DNA of 64,000 nt from Ananas comosus (lineage: Eukaryota; Streptophyta; Magnoliopsida; Poales; Bromeliaceae), in assembly GCF_001540865.1 (NCBI RefSeq), contig NC_033629.1, positions 8,375,842 to 8,439,841 on the forward strand. The letters are read 5' to 3'. The notes below the pieces were generated by a model, which saw only the letters and a list, made by a program, of their open reading frames with translations, ran no database searches and had not been told where the DNA came from. Below, one piece after another: positions 46,813 through 58,740 of this stretch (its first letter is position 1; each line of letters opens with the position of its first letter). Both the position numbers and the translations under genes were made by a program.

Positions 46813-47079
46813 CAATGAAGGAAGAATTGCCAATAGTAGCCATCATAGTCACCCCTTTCACAGAAGAATCCAGTTTCATGTGGTCTTGAATTATAATAGC
46901 CAACATGATCAGGTCCCCTCGCCCGCTTCCTTGAGCGCGAGCCACCGTGATCTTTTCCATGTCCTTGCACCTCAAGATTGATTACGACGGAGACTGCATA
47001 AGTTCGCTGTTCTTACCTTCGATTTTGGAGCCACACCTTGATCTATTTGAGAATGACCAGAATCAAAATATTTGACAAA
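46813..47079 (-). CDS. Candidate exons of an unidentified gene, next to a copia insertion
   Basis: On the minus strand 47017-47079 has an acceptor-like TTTGTTAG, 21 open codons ([20 protein letters not shown] plus K) and a consensus donor AAG|GTAAG. From 46970 to 46813 a frame reads [20 protein letters not shown] and continues with an aromatic-rich stretch ([14 protein letters not shown]) into the copia target site. An overlapping second frame is also open. An intron between the pieces would be only 46 nt, short for plants, so the model is incomplete. A GC-rich ATGGCTGCGGCACCGACGG near 48122 on the same strand could be the first exon. The protein is not recognised. Confidence 0.3.
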
Positions 47080-47099
47080 CTAACAAAGTAAAACTAAAA

Positions 47100-48231
47100 G
47101 CAATCTAATCTGTGTTTGATATTAAAGCCTATTTCAATATAGCAACAGCAAAAATATCATAGAAAAATAAACAATGTAAACAACTACTTCACATTGGTAC
47201 AAAACTCTTGTAATCAGAAGCAAAACATGTTTACATTATTGACTGCCCAATCATAAAAGTAGCCAACAATTGATTACAGACGTAACCAAACTCATGAATC
47301 ATTAACTAACCAAATATGATACATTAAGGTTTTGGAGTGATCATTTTGCTCTTGTTCCAGTTGTAAGTTTTGCTGGTGCTGTTCGTCTTTCTCTATGGTC
47401 AGCTTAACTATATCTATCAAGTAACCTGATATGAGTACAATACGAATACTACTTGCACGCACCGAGGAGATGCAACATATACCTGAAATTGACAGAAATA
47501 TCATAACCAATACAATCATCAACATATGAACTACTTGAATATTCTTTTCTTTGGTTGTGTGATTGCAATTAGGTGAAGAAGAGTGAAAAATAATAGTGTC
47601 ACATTGAATAGAGGAAAGAATCTTAACCTGTACATAATAAAAAGTTTACATCTGACTTCTGCTATATGATGATCTACATTCAGACTACACCAAATCAAAT
47701 GTTAGTTGAAAAAAGTGATTAAGAAAAAATAAGGAAAAAAGAAAAAAAAAAGGGAAAAAGAAATACAAAAATTTGAAAAGAAAGCAAGAAATAAATCGAA
47801 TAAGCTCAAAATGCCAATAGTTGAACAAACAAAAGAAAAATAAGTGCTCTTAGTCACCTTTAACAAATTGTTTCAACCACCGCATGCATAATCTGAAAAA
47901 TTTTGGAATAAAAAATTATTGTAAATAAGAAAAGAAAATAATAAATAATAGAAGCAAAAAACAGTTGGAGATTTTTTTTTTAAAAAAATCTTTCTTTAAA
48001 TAAGATTTACCAGCAAAAATAACCAAAAACAAAAATGGTCTAAATTTTTTAAAAAAAAAAAGATAAAAAAAAGAGAAAATGAGAAAAGAGAAAAGAGAAC
48101 CCCCACCGTCGGTGCCGCAGCCATCGCTCACGTCCTCTCACCTACTCCCCCATAGATTCAGAGGTGGCTCCAGCGACGACAGAGGAGGAGAAGAGGACGG
48201 CGGCAGCGGCACCCCAGTTGGGCCGATAGAG
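47100..48231. other. AT-rich DNA; possible introns and 5' end of the candidate minus-strand gene
   Basis: A minus-strand stretch near 47425-47483 (VYVASPRCVQVVFVLYSYQ) is open between a TTTCAG acceptor and a CAG|GT donor, and could be another exon. 48110-48220 is GC-rich and contains an in-context ATG. No homology is recognised. Confidence 0.25.
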
Positions 48232-48509
48232 TGATATGTTTCTAGATTAGGATTTTTTAATTATGAAAATATATATTATTATATTAGGATATTTTAGTTA
48301 TTTCCAATAAAGTGTAATTAGTGTTAGTTTATATAAAAGTGTGTCTGTTAGGGTTTGAAATAATAAGAAGAAATTGGCTGTCTTGTTCTATCTTCCCTCT
48401 CAGTCCCTTCCCCCTCATCTATCTTTATCTCTCTAATATCTCTCTTTTTAGGAGGTTCGATCCCCACGAAGTGATTGTTTATCCCTACTGATACGATAAG
48501 ATCGTATCA
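48232..48509 (+). repeat. 5' LTR of the gag-only element
   Basis: 278 bp with TTTATATAAAAG as a likely TATA box near 48330. Confidence 0.88.
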
Positions 48510-48528
48510 ATTGATATCATAGCCTTAT

Positions 48529-49557
48529 ATGGTGTTGACCAAAGCACAAAAAGATTTTCTGAAGAAGATGGACGGGGAGTTCGCAAGAAAAGAAGAGATG
48601 AACGCTCAGTTTTCTATCGTCGACGCCCGACTCAATAAACTGGAGACCAAGGTAAAACTCATTAGCAATTATGTTAACAATCTCAAAAATTTGATCATTG
48701 CTATGAGAACAAAGATGGATTTGTGACTGTACGCATCATTTGAAGACATATCCGTCTCAAGTTTCGACAAAAACCGTCCGGTACTCCCAACTCCCATAAA
48801 GGACGGGGCATTGGTTGCTTCTATAGACATTCATATGATGGTGCAACCTGGCGTCACATGCTTAGACTTTCCGCGGTTTGATGGAGAAGATCCGACTGGA
48901 TGGGTGTATCGAGCAGAGCAATTTTTTAAATTTAATCAAAGACCCAACACGCAAAAGGTTCCACTCGTATCTTACTATATGGAGAAGGAAGTATTGCAAT
49001 ATTGGTTTCAATGGTTTGAGAAAAGCAGTGGAGTTGTAGCATAGGCTAATTTCGTAGAAGCCCTCTGCACTCGTTTTGGTCCAACTATGTATGAGGACTA
49101 TATGGGTGAGTTATTAAAATTACAACAAGGACTTACTCAGAGTGTTCGTGACTATCCGGCTCGATTCGAAATGCTAGTCAATCGCACTTCAGGTCAAACT
49201 GAGGCATTTTTCATAAGTTGCTTCATTAGTGGGCTGATAGAGGACCTAAAGCATGATGTCCGAGCCTTCCAACCAACTTCTATGTCAGCTGCCATCGGTC
49301 TTGCTCGTCTATAAGAGGAGAAGTTGATAACTCAACATCGCATTATGAAGCCTTCCTTTTTGTCTGCTTTCTCGACGTCAACATCTAATGAGGTGCTTCC
49401 TCCTATAAAACGCCTTACATCGGCTGAAGGAAAAGCAAGAAGAGATCAGGGCCTTTGCTACAACTATGATGAGAAATATAGTCCCGGACATCGATGCAAA
49501 TCAAAGCAACTATTTTTGATCGATGCCAATTCTGATGAAATAGAGAAGATGATCTAA
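48529..49557 (+). pseudogene. Ty3/gypsy-type gag, interrupted
   Basis: Consecutive frames: 48529-48726 (start MVLTKAQKDFLKKMD, helical), 48811-49044 and 49087-49314. These two carry the retrotransposon gag core: FPRFDGEDPTGWVYRAEQFF, then LLKLQQGLTQSVRDYPARFE and CFISGLIEDLKHDVRAFQP. A knuckle-like CYNYDEKYSPGHRC stretch in 49324-49557 follows. Single in-frame stops (TGA at 48724, TAG near 49042, TAA near 49312, then TAA at 49555) break it; almost no shifts are needed. It ends before any protease motif. Confidence 0.85.
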
Positions 49558-49622
49558 AAGGAATAGACAAGGTTGAGGATTTTCCACCTTGAGGACACGA
49601 TGATTTTTGAGGGCGGTGGAAA

Positions 49623-49900
49623 TGATACGTTTCTAGATTAGGATTTTCTAAGTATGAAAATATATATTATTATATTAGGATATTTTAGTTATTTCCAATA
49701 AAGTGTTATTAGGGTTGGTTTATATAAAAGTGTATCTTTTAGGGTTTGAAATAATAAGAAGAAATTGGCCGTCTTGTTCTATCTTCCTTCTCATTCCCTT
49801 CCCCCTTATTTATCTTTATCTCTTTAATATCTCTCTCTTTAGGAGGTTCGATCCTCTCGAAGTTATTGTTTATTCCTATTGATATGATAGGATCGTATCA
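49623..49900 (+). repeat. 3' LTR of the gag-only element
   Basis: 278 bp, same ends as the 5' copy. Confidence 0.88.
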
Positions 49901-50924
49901 CAGATCGAGTTTCTCCTAGATAGAGTCTGCAGCAGCAATGCGGCGGAAGTGGGGTAGACGGCTTATGGTCACAAAGAAGGATGCAAGAGAGTGGGAGATG
50001 GAAGAGGGAGAGGAAGAGTACAGAAAAAATCTGAGAAGTGGAATGGGGGATGTACAGGAGAGAAATGGGAGAATGTATTGAGTCTCTGAGAAGTAGAGTG
50101 GGCCAAACATGATCAAGGACGCAACAAAAGTGGGGAGTCCTACTTTGGGTTGCTAATTAGTATGTTTATAAATAAATAAATAAATTCTACTTTTACCAAC
50201 ATGAGAAATGTGCGATTTCTCCCCATTTTTCAACCATTACTGAATCAGGTGCTTTTATATGGTTTCAAGTTAACTAGTCTGCCTGCATCTTTGGTCATAT
50301 ATGTTGTTGTTCCAATATCTGGGAATTCATCATTTTGAGCACTTTCAACTTGTATTGCGGCTAAAGCTTGTGGAATCTCCTCTGCTTGATTGCTACTATT
50401 AAATCACTGCCAAAACTTAACTGCATCATGCCCTCACTTTTTCACAAATTTGGCATGTGCCCATGTGCTTTGGTTTTATTCCGTTGTAGCGGTCTTGTAG
50501 CATGCTGGCTTGATGCGTCAATGGCTTCGTGGTGAGATTGAGCTCCCACTCTTGATTGATAAAATCCTTTTTCCTTTGATGTGAAAAATTGACCTGTATT
50601 TTTTCTATTTTTATTGCAACCACTTTTTCTTTGGCTTCTGAAGGTCATGGAGTGGTTAATAGGGTTACTTTGATGTCCTTTGTTTCTTAGTTCATGACTT
50701 CGAAGCGAAGGAATTAAATTAGCATAGAATGGTACAGGTGGTTTTAAAATAGGAGTGGCAAAGGATTCCTATTGTGGTCAAAGTACATAATTAAGAGCCA
50801 AAAAAAACTTTACTTTGATCAGAGATACGTTTGCCGATAACAGTTAATTGATTGGTTAATTGATCGTAAGCAAATAGATTTAAACTATCATAAATATTCA
50901 GATAATGAAGGTGTTACCTTCTTT
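49901..50924. other. No gene recognised
   Basis: Mixed composition. Minus-strand frames near 50426-50648 are open but unrecognised. The left part (49901-50110) may once have been contiguous with 48110-48231 before the gag-only element inserted. Confidence 0.4.
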
Positions 50925-51101
50925 AAGTATTGGAACATTTTATTATTAAATATAAAAATATTAATTTTTGATAACATTTGCATTCATAGTGGAGTTGCAA
51001 GTGAAGTTACAANAAGTATTGGAACATTTTATTATTAAATATAAAAATATTAATTTTTGATAACATTTGCATTCATAGTGGAGTTGCAAGTGAAGTTACA
51101 A
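50925..51101. repeat. Exact 88-bp direct duplication around a single N (assembly join)
   Basis: 50925-51012 and 51014-51101 are identical as far as I can read, separated only by an N at 51013. The simplest explanation is two contig ends with an unmerged overlap. Confidence 0.85.
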
Positions 51102-53245
51102 ATTTTCGTATAACCTATACATCTTGCAATTCTAAATCTCATAACATATGCACATTCATTTCTAAATTTATCTCTTTATTCTTATAATCCTAATCTTACG
51201 TTTGCCACTAAATACTTGTAACTTGAGACAACTTAATTCTGTAACTTCTTGTCATATGAAGTTTATATATAGAGGGCTTTTCTATTCTTTTGAACACACA
51301 ATGAAAATTTATAATATCTCTATTCTCATTGAGAGAGAAAGGCCAAAAATATGTTCTTCTTGTTGAAGCTTTGTGCTCATCTACTTGTGCAGAGTTAATA
51401 AAGCCATACGGCGAGGGTCAAGCCGTTGTATCCTAAATAGGATAAGCTAGTATTTTGCTATATCGGTTCGAGAGTTTTGCCAATCGCAAAGGATTAAATC
51501 TCCTTAAAAAGAGCAAGATTTTCATGCCTCTGCTTGATTAGACTCGTCGACACTTTTAAATTTTTTTTAGCCTAACCTTTATTTTTGTGTACTTGCACAA
51601 ACAATTTTAAGAAGATTCAAAGATGAAGGCTACATAGAAAATGTTCAACGACAATATCGGAGATCTCAACAAACACTCTCGTTTCAAAGAAATCCGCTTC
51701 AAGAGGTGGAAAGAAAAAAAAAGAAGATATTTTACCTTAATCTACTCAAAGTTGCGTACATCCTTACGGAGAAAAATCTAAAGAAGACTAATACTGACAA
51801 CATGACGGAGAATACTGTGAAAATATTAAAAATATGAGAAGAATTAGTACAATTGTCGATATTATTTTCTCAACTGCCTTTCAGATCAATTATATAATTA
51901 TTATGAAAATACTTACCCCTCCGTAAAGAAGATTTAGAAGATATTACAGCTAAAGTATGATACAGAATAAGCTGATGTAAGAAATATGTTGCTAGCCTCT
52001 TCTTTCGCTATCAAATAGTCAAATGAAAGGCTGTGGAGTAAGTTCAAGATTTTCAAATGATCGGCCATGAAGTTCAATCTGAAGGATTAAGTTTGGAGAA
52101 AACTTGATTGTATTGGGAACCATCAATATGCTACCACCATCATGAAGAGAATTCGAAAAGACACTGACATGAGCAAAAAGCGATGTTCTTCGAGACATTT
52201 ATTGCACTCATTTGCGTGGAGAAATGCAAGAGACCAAGATGTAGTTAAAGCAAAAGAGAATGATGTTAGCGCCACTAAGATAAACTTAGTATCGTTTAAT
52301 CTTTTACCTAATAACAATCGTTCTAAAAATATACTTGAAGCCTAAGAAGAAAATTGGAAAGAAAAGTGCTAGATATCAATTTAAGAAAAGTTTGAATGAC
52401 AATGAAGCACCTCCTTCTCAATAGAAAAGTTATATGGTTTGTTATGCATATGAAAAAAGTATGCATATTACTTGAATTTGCAAATTTGAAAAATATAAAG
52501 TTTTACATCAAGCTAATATTATTGAGGAGCCACTTGTGGCGATGATAATAGACATATGATTGGTGGAGAATGCTGAAGGATGGTGGGCAGACTCTAGTGC
52601 AAACAAATATATCTGTCATGATAAGATTTAGTTTAAAATACATAATCCCTATAAATAATCAAGAAGTATTATGCTTGACGATTTACATATTTCTAAAATC
52701 ATATGAGTGCTAAGGTTGAGTTAAAATTATTTTCTGGAAGGATGCATATATTGAAAGATATGTATGCAACACCTTCTATTCAGAAGAACTTGATGTCAAG
52801 TTTTATTTTAATAAGATGGCTTTAAACAAACCATTGAATCTAATCACTATGTGATTTTCACGAATAAAAAGTTTGTGGATAAAGGTTATGTATGCGATGG
52901 AATGTTTAGACTACACATTGATAATAAAAAATCTTCTACTTCTGCTATATATTTTTTCTATGAGTTTCTAGCATGATTGTTTGTATCATATTAATAGCAG
53001 ATATGCTAGCTTGATTAGTAGTTTTGAATTGATTCCTAGACCAAATAGTGATTTTAACAAATGTCAAACATGCACTAAGCCAAAAATCACTCGACGATCT
53101 CATAAGAATATTGAAATAAGTACTGAATTACTTGAGCTAATTCACAGTGATATTTGTGAATTTGAAGGTACTGTTAACATGTGGAGGAAATAGAAATGTT
53201 ATTGCTTTTAGCGATGATTTTTCTAAATATTATTATATTTATTTA

Positions 53246-53750
53246 GGGGCAATTGCTTATATACCCCTAAAAAATTTTCGACTTTCTAATTTACCCCTCT
53301 TAGAAGGCTAATATTGAAAATACCCTTTTTATGTTCCAACCTATTTGAAATATACCCCCAGAGTTAAAATTTGTTAATGAACTCTGTTATCAGTGTAAAT
53401 TACTATTTTGCCCTTTCAAATATACCCTTCCACCATCGCCTACTTTTCTTATTTGCCCTTAAGTCAGGGGCACAAAAAGTATTTTGACTTTTAGTCTTTT
53501 CAAATACCCCTCTACTCTCACCAACATTTTTTATTTGCCCTTAAGTTAAGGGCAAAATTGGTATTTTAATTTTTTTTAATTGTGGTAGATATTTAACTGA
53601 CGTTTAACCCAAGTTATCTTAACGGGTGGTAACGGTAGGAGTATTTTGGAATAACAGAGGAACATATGAGGGGTATATTGGAAAGAAAAAAAAAAGTAGG
53701 GGTAAATGATATATTTCCAAAGTTTTGAGGGGTATATAAGCAATTATCCC
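53246..53750. mobile_element. Mutator-style MITE with perfect 9-bp duplication, inside the old copia
   Basis: ATTTATTTA is at 53237-53245 and 53751-53759. Left end GGGGCAATTGCTTATATACC, right end on the minus strand GGGATAATTGCTTATATACC; about 32 bp of inverted terminus. Inside are repeated AAATACCCCTC / TTTGCCCTTAAGT words. 505 bp, non-coding. Confidence 0.9.
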
Positions 53751-54122
53751 ATTTATTTACTAAAAAATAAACTTGATGCTTTTGATAAATTTAAAGATTT
53801 CCTTCATGAAGTAAAAAAATAATTCGGTAAAAAGGTTAAAAGAATTAAAACTGTTCGAGATCGTGAAATATGAATCTAAGGGATTCAATTATTTTGTTTT
53901 CTCTTTTAGGAATTATCCATGAGATTGCAGCTCTATATTGGCCTATTTCTAATGGAGTAGCACAGGGAAAGAATAGAACACTTACTGAGCTAATAAATGT
54001 TATGATAGTTGACATTAATATACCCTTAAATTTTTGGAGTGATGCCATTTTAACAGCATATAATGTCCTGAAATGCGTGCCACATACGAAATCTAAAATG
54101 ACATTTCTTGAATCGTGGAAAG

Positions 54123-54537
54123 GCTCCTAGTGTTGGAGAAGCTCCAATAGAGAGAGAAAAAAAGAGAATGAGAGAGAAGAGAAGAGAAGGTGTTCTCTTG
54201 TGTCCAAAATGGGGTGAGAATAGCTGAGGTTCTAATTTTATAGGGCGTTGCAACAATTGCAAGCAACTCCCCCACTTTTCACTAATTACAACCAGTCAAA
54301 ACTGGCATTTCGCAGCACTGTGTATCGGTACCTTAACTTGCGTACCGGCACACGGGCATTTAGTTCTGGTACCAAATTTCCAGTTTCTCAGAATTCGAAC
54401 GTTGGATTCTCAAAATTTTTTATTGCATATTGGTATCCAAATTTCAGTATAGGTATTCAGTACAAAATCTATAGCTTTAATATATTTGACTTTTCAGGGT
54501 CCATTGTTGCACTCGGTTTGCACTGAAAACACATGAA
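54123..54537. mobile_element. Unclassified ~410-bp insert in the old copia
   Basis: The copia integrase frame stops at TCGTGGAAAGG near 54122 and resumes at TATAAGCCAAATTTAG near 54540. Between them is unrelated sequence running from TGTTGGAGAAGCTCC to GAAAACACA and containing GTACC/GGTAC words like those in the large LTRs. It could be a solo LTR, but flanking 5-mers do not match. Confidence 0.45.
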
Positions 54538-56549
54538 TATGTATAAGCCAAATTTAGAAAATCTGAAAGTATGAGATTGTCTAGCTTATATGAGGTTACA
54601 TATCCTAAAAAACAAAATTGCCACTTGTGTAATTCTTTGATATGCTTTGAATAAGACAACCTATAGATTTTGGATATTAAGACTAATGTGAGTTTTGAAT
54701 CAATATATGCTATTTTTCATGAAGAAATTTTTTTTTTAAATAAAAAAATAGTGGGGGCCAAGAATTTAAAAGTGTTTCAAATAAAGTAAGTTTTTCAAAT
54801 TTCTTTTTACAAAATTAAGAACAATATATTTTTAAACCTAGAAAGAGTAAATGAGACAAATTATTATGTTGTTTTTAATATTGAAAAGAAATCGTTTTCT
54901 TTAAAAGAAGCTTTATTTTCAAATGATGCCATTTTTGGGAAGAGGCTATAATTGATGAGATGAAATCTCTAATTTCTAATAAAACTTGAAAATTAATGGA
55001 CTCACTTTGTAGTACACTGAACTTTAGTAAATTGTAAGATTCTAGTGTTAGAATAGTAATTGAAACTATTCTAGATACTTTGAGGGTTGTCGAGAGTGTA
55101 TCAACATTTAATACTGATACTAAAACCTGTAAACCTCAGGTTTGAGTGTTGAGTACCGGTACCTGAGCATAGTACCAGTACCTCAAAGGGTTGCCAGATT
55201 GCGTAGCTCTCGGGTTTGAGAAACTGGAACTGGGTACCGGTACTGCATTGATCTAGTACTGGTACACTGCATTAAACCCAACAGAGCAGCGCTCGGGTTT
55301 TAGCTGTTTAAATGCCGGGTGCCAGTACCTCAATCCGAGTACTGGTACTCAATGCGGCAGAGTGAGTTGGTAAAAGAATTTTTGGTAATTTTGCAGCCAT
55401 GTTTATCCCTTTTAAAGCCTAAACCGACCCTCTCAGCTGGTTTTTGTGCCAGAGCTTGGGAAATTAGCTGGTTAGTGCTCTTCTCTTTATCTCTCTAGAT
55501 TTCTTTCTGTGCTTTGGAAGAGATTGTTAGGTTTGACTTCTTTCCTGCTCTATCTCCATTTTAGCTGATTTGGAGGTCCTTGGAGGAGTTATAGAAGTGA
55601 TAAAGAGAGGGTTTTGAGAGTAAATCTTCAACCCTAACCTAGGAAGTGACTGAGTTGGAGCTTTGAAATGTTAGCTACTTAACTTCTCACTAGTGTAGAT
55701 GTTATTTGTATTGGTATTGGAGTTAATTTAAGATAGTTCACAGCGGAGCTTGTAGAACTTATTTGGATGTTGTTAAACTCTCTTTTAGGTGGGATTTAAA
55801 GTGCCCAACCTGAAGTAAAGTGTAGATTAAAGCTTTGGTTCTATACTAGGTAAGATTCTACCTAAGTGTAAGGACTGAGATTTTTTTGACAGTGCTACTA
55901 AACTCTCTGTTGATGATGTTTATGTGTGTAATTTAATTACATAAGCACTCGTCAAATTTTGGGCGAAAATGAGCTAAAATGGAGAAGATACGCGACTTTT
56001 ACTTTTCACTTAAGTGAATAGTAACTCCGGTTTTCCGGAGAAGCCACGGAGTAGAGTTGGCTTCTGGCACGTATCGGACTCCGTTCATATCAGTCCAATA
56101 GCTCGTTTCGACCGGTTCAGCTGTTTTGGAACCAATGGCACTGACGGAATTGGATTTGGATGCACAGATTTCGAGAAAAAGGGGTTTAATGGTTTTAGCA
56201 TATAGTCGTCTATATGCGGGTTTTGGTGGAATCTTGGAGGGATGGTTTTGTCGCAAATCGGAAACCTTTTCGGGCGAAACGAAATGCTAGATTCGATGCC
56301 CCAGTCGTGCTTATCGCGCTGGCGCAATCCGTTCGGAAATCCGACGGACGGATCTTCGGGAATCGCGAAAGGTCCGCGAAGGGGCTGATTTGACAAAACG
56401 GATAAATCGCGAAGAAGCCCATTATTTTATGCACCGTTTTGCGAGTTTTCGAACTCGGAGGGACTGTCGTGCAAGGTGTACCAACTGGTAGGGAGCTGGG
56501 TCGAAATTGATCAACTTCGGGGGTTTTTCCGCAAAGTTTACTCTACCTA

Positions 56550-57410
56550 CATATAGGAAGATCTAGGGTTTCGAGGTGAAACCCTAACCCTAATCCGCCC
56601 CCAGCTGACCTAGAGCACCCTAGCCGCCCCAGCTGAACCCTGCCCTGTCTGTGCGCGCGCCCCGGCCGCCGGCGTGCTGCTCCGGCCACCGGAAACCCTC
56701 CTGCAACCTTCCCGGTCCACCCTCTCGGCCACCCTTTCCTCCTCCTTGGCCGAGAGCAGGTGGGGCAACTCCACCACCTCTGGAAGGGAAGCCCCGGCCG
56801 TGATCCACCTCCAGCACGTTGTTCCCCCGGCTCCGGCCATCCCCGGACACCGCCGGAGCCGCCTGAGGGAGCTGCGGCCAGCCCGGGGTCAGCCCAGACC
56901 GAGCCGGGCCAACCTCGAGCTGCGGCAGTATCCGTAGCAGCATCTACTCCAGCAGCTCTATGGCAAGATCGCCGCAATTCGACCGATTCGGCAGCTGGAC
57001 GTCCACCGACAACTCGTCAAGCGAACCAGCCACACCAGACCACTGACGGACGCACCTTCATGATGACATCGTCAGGACGACGATCAGGTGGCTGACCTCG
57101 CCGCACGTATAACGTTGTTGCTGTCGACGTAGCCGAGCATGCGGGCCGCCTAATGCATCTCTCCGGGCATCGCAGCCACCCGCCGACGCAAGCCCGATGT
57201 CCACCGCATCGACCCCCGCCTATGCGTCATCGTCCGAGCACCAAACAGCCCTTAACGCCGCGTCGATGCACGGACAGACTGTTGCAAAGCAGCCAAACTC
57301 GCAGAGACGAGTTTCCGGCGAAGCTAACTACAGAAAGCACGCCGCAAGATCCGGCCGAAAACGACGCAAGACGGAAATGCAACGCGATGTCCAAGAATCA
57401 CATAAAGTGA
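56550..57410. repeat. GC-rich segment within the 4.1-kb insert
   Basis: Composition shifts sharply to GC with overlapping long frames on both strands, but none has a recognisable domain and all lie inside the mobile element. It could be a captured host fragment; I cannot identify a source. Confidence 0.4.
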
Positions 57411-58614
57411 AAACTTACCCGAGTTCCGGAGAAGCCACGGCCGGAATATCGCTTCGGCTCGACCGAACCCTGTTCACAGCAGTCCAATAGCTGAGTGTCC
57501 ATGTATGCCCCAGCACTGATCGTCCAAGGCCCCAAGCACCTTTCCGGAAATCCGAAAAGTGACTCCCGAGACGTTTTTCGGCGAAATCAGCACGATAGAA
57601 CGAGGGTTCGGTGCGGAACATCGTGCTCACCTCCGACAGCGGCAAAGATGCCCTCGTTAGTGAATTAGTAGCGATCGCCGAGCCGTGCGCGCAGTGTAAC
57701 AGACCTTCGCGTCTGCTCGAGCGCGCACCGCAAACGAAGAATGAGCGACGAATGGAGAGCACGGTCTACGGCACGCCGAAACCTACCAGCAGGTGCGGCA
57801 GTTACGCCAGAGAAACTCGTATCGCAAGACTGGGCCATAAAAACTGTCGAAAATCGCATAAAATGATAAATGGAAGTGTTCATGATGTGCTTTCGTGCGA
57901 ATAACTTAGACTCGAACCCGGTGGACAGCCTGTAAACGCTGAGGGTAACCGCTCGACTGATCGTCCAAGCCTTCCCAAGACCCTTGCAGAAATAGAAAAG
58001 TGGATACTCCGAGCCGTACGTCGGCAAAATGCTGCACGATAGAACACGGTTTCGGACCCGAACACATCCGACGGTACTATCGCATGATAGATTGTAGCTT
58101 GCATCCCCGAGACTTCTAGGATGCTCTACCCACATCTTCTCGAGGCTTAGAAAACGACGGGTGAGCGACGGTGGAGTTTCGGTACGGTTTCCGGGACTTC
58201 CGGCTGGTTCGGTAGTTGCGTTTGAGAAACCGATTTCCGAGGGGTTATGATTTTGGGATTTGTGTGAGAATGGTCGTGTTATTGTGTTTGTGGGTTAGAC
58301 TCTAACCCGGTGGACCCTTCGTAGGTCCGGTCGCTTCGTCTCCGCCTTCGCGAGACCGTTTCAGCTTTATACAGGTGGGTACTTCGATCCGAAGTAGGTA
58401 CAGTGGTGCACGCTTGGTGATGGTCCTCCTTTACTATCCATATCTTTTACACTCCTGTGACATAGCAGTCCTCCACTATTGCGTTACTCTGTTACTATAT
58501 TAGTTGACGTCGACTTGCAGTATCTCACATACTGTCTTTACTTACTCTGCTCGGTTGTCCTATGCGTAGTATTCTATATAGGGGTAGAGTAGATGGCATT
58601 CGTATATACTATAC

Positions 58615-58740
58615 TTGTGACCTGGTTGGTCGGTTCTCCTGTTTGCATCGGTGACCTGTTTGGTCGTTCGTTACTTTCCGTATATTGACCTATCTTGGTC
58701 GGTTCACGTTGTTACTTGATGACCTATACGGTCGGTTAGC
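58615..58740. repeat. Array of GACC..GGTC palindromic words in the 4.1-kb insert
   Basis: Four spaced copies of a GACCT(G/A)..(T/C)GGTCG-type word (GACCTGGTTGGTCGG, GACCTGTTTGGTCG, GACCTATCTTGGTCGG, GACCTATACGGTCGG), about 30 bp apart. Each can form a short stem. Confidence 0.65.

Larger units (their letters stand above)
48232..49900 (+). mobile_element. Gag-only LTR element (TR-GAG type, Ty3/gypsy-like)
   Basis: LTRs of exactly 278 bp at 48232-48509 and 49623-49900 start TGATA.G and end CGTATCA. After the 5' LTR comes TTGATATCATAGCC, a degenerate Met-tRNA primer site; before the 3' LTR is a purine-rich GAGGGCGGTGGAAA. The 1.1-kb interior encodes only gag fragments; protease, RT, RNase H and integrase are absent. 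The LTRs differ at about 8% of sites. No 5-bp target duplication is apparent (TAGAG left, CAGAT right). Such non-autonomous gag-bearing elements are known in plants. Confidence 0.88.

Noticed and set aside
56543..57490. Several overlapping 80-145-codon frames on both strands
   Set aside because: They lie in the GC-rich core of a transposed 4.1-kb insert, overlap each other on both strands and show no domain; stop-poor by composition.
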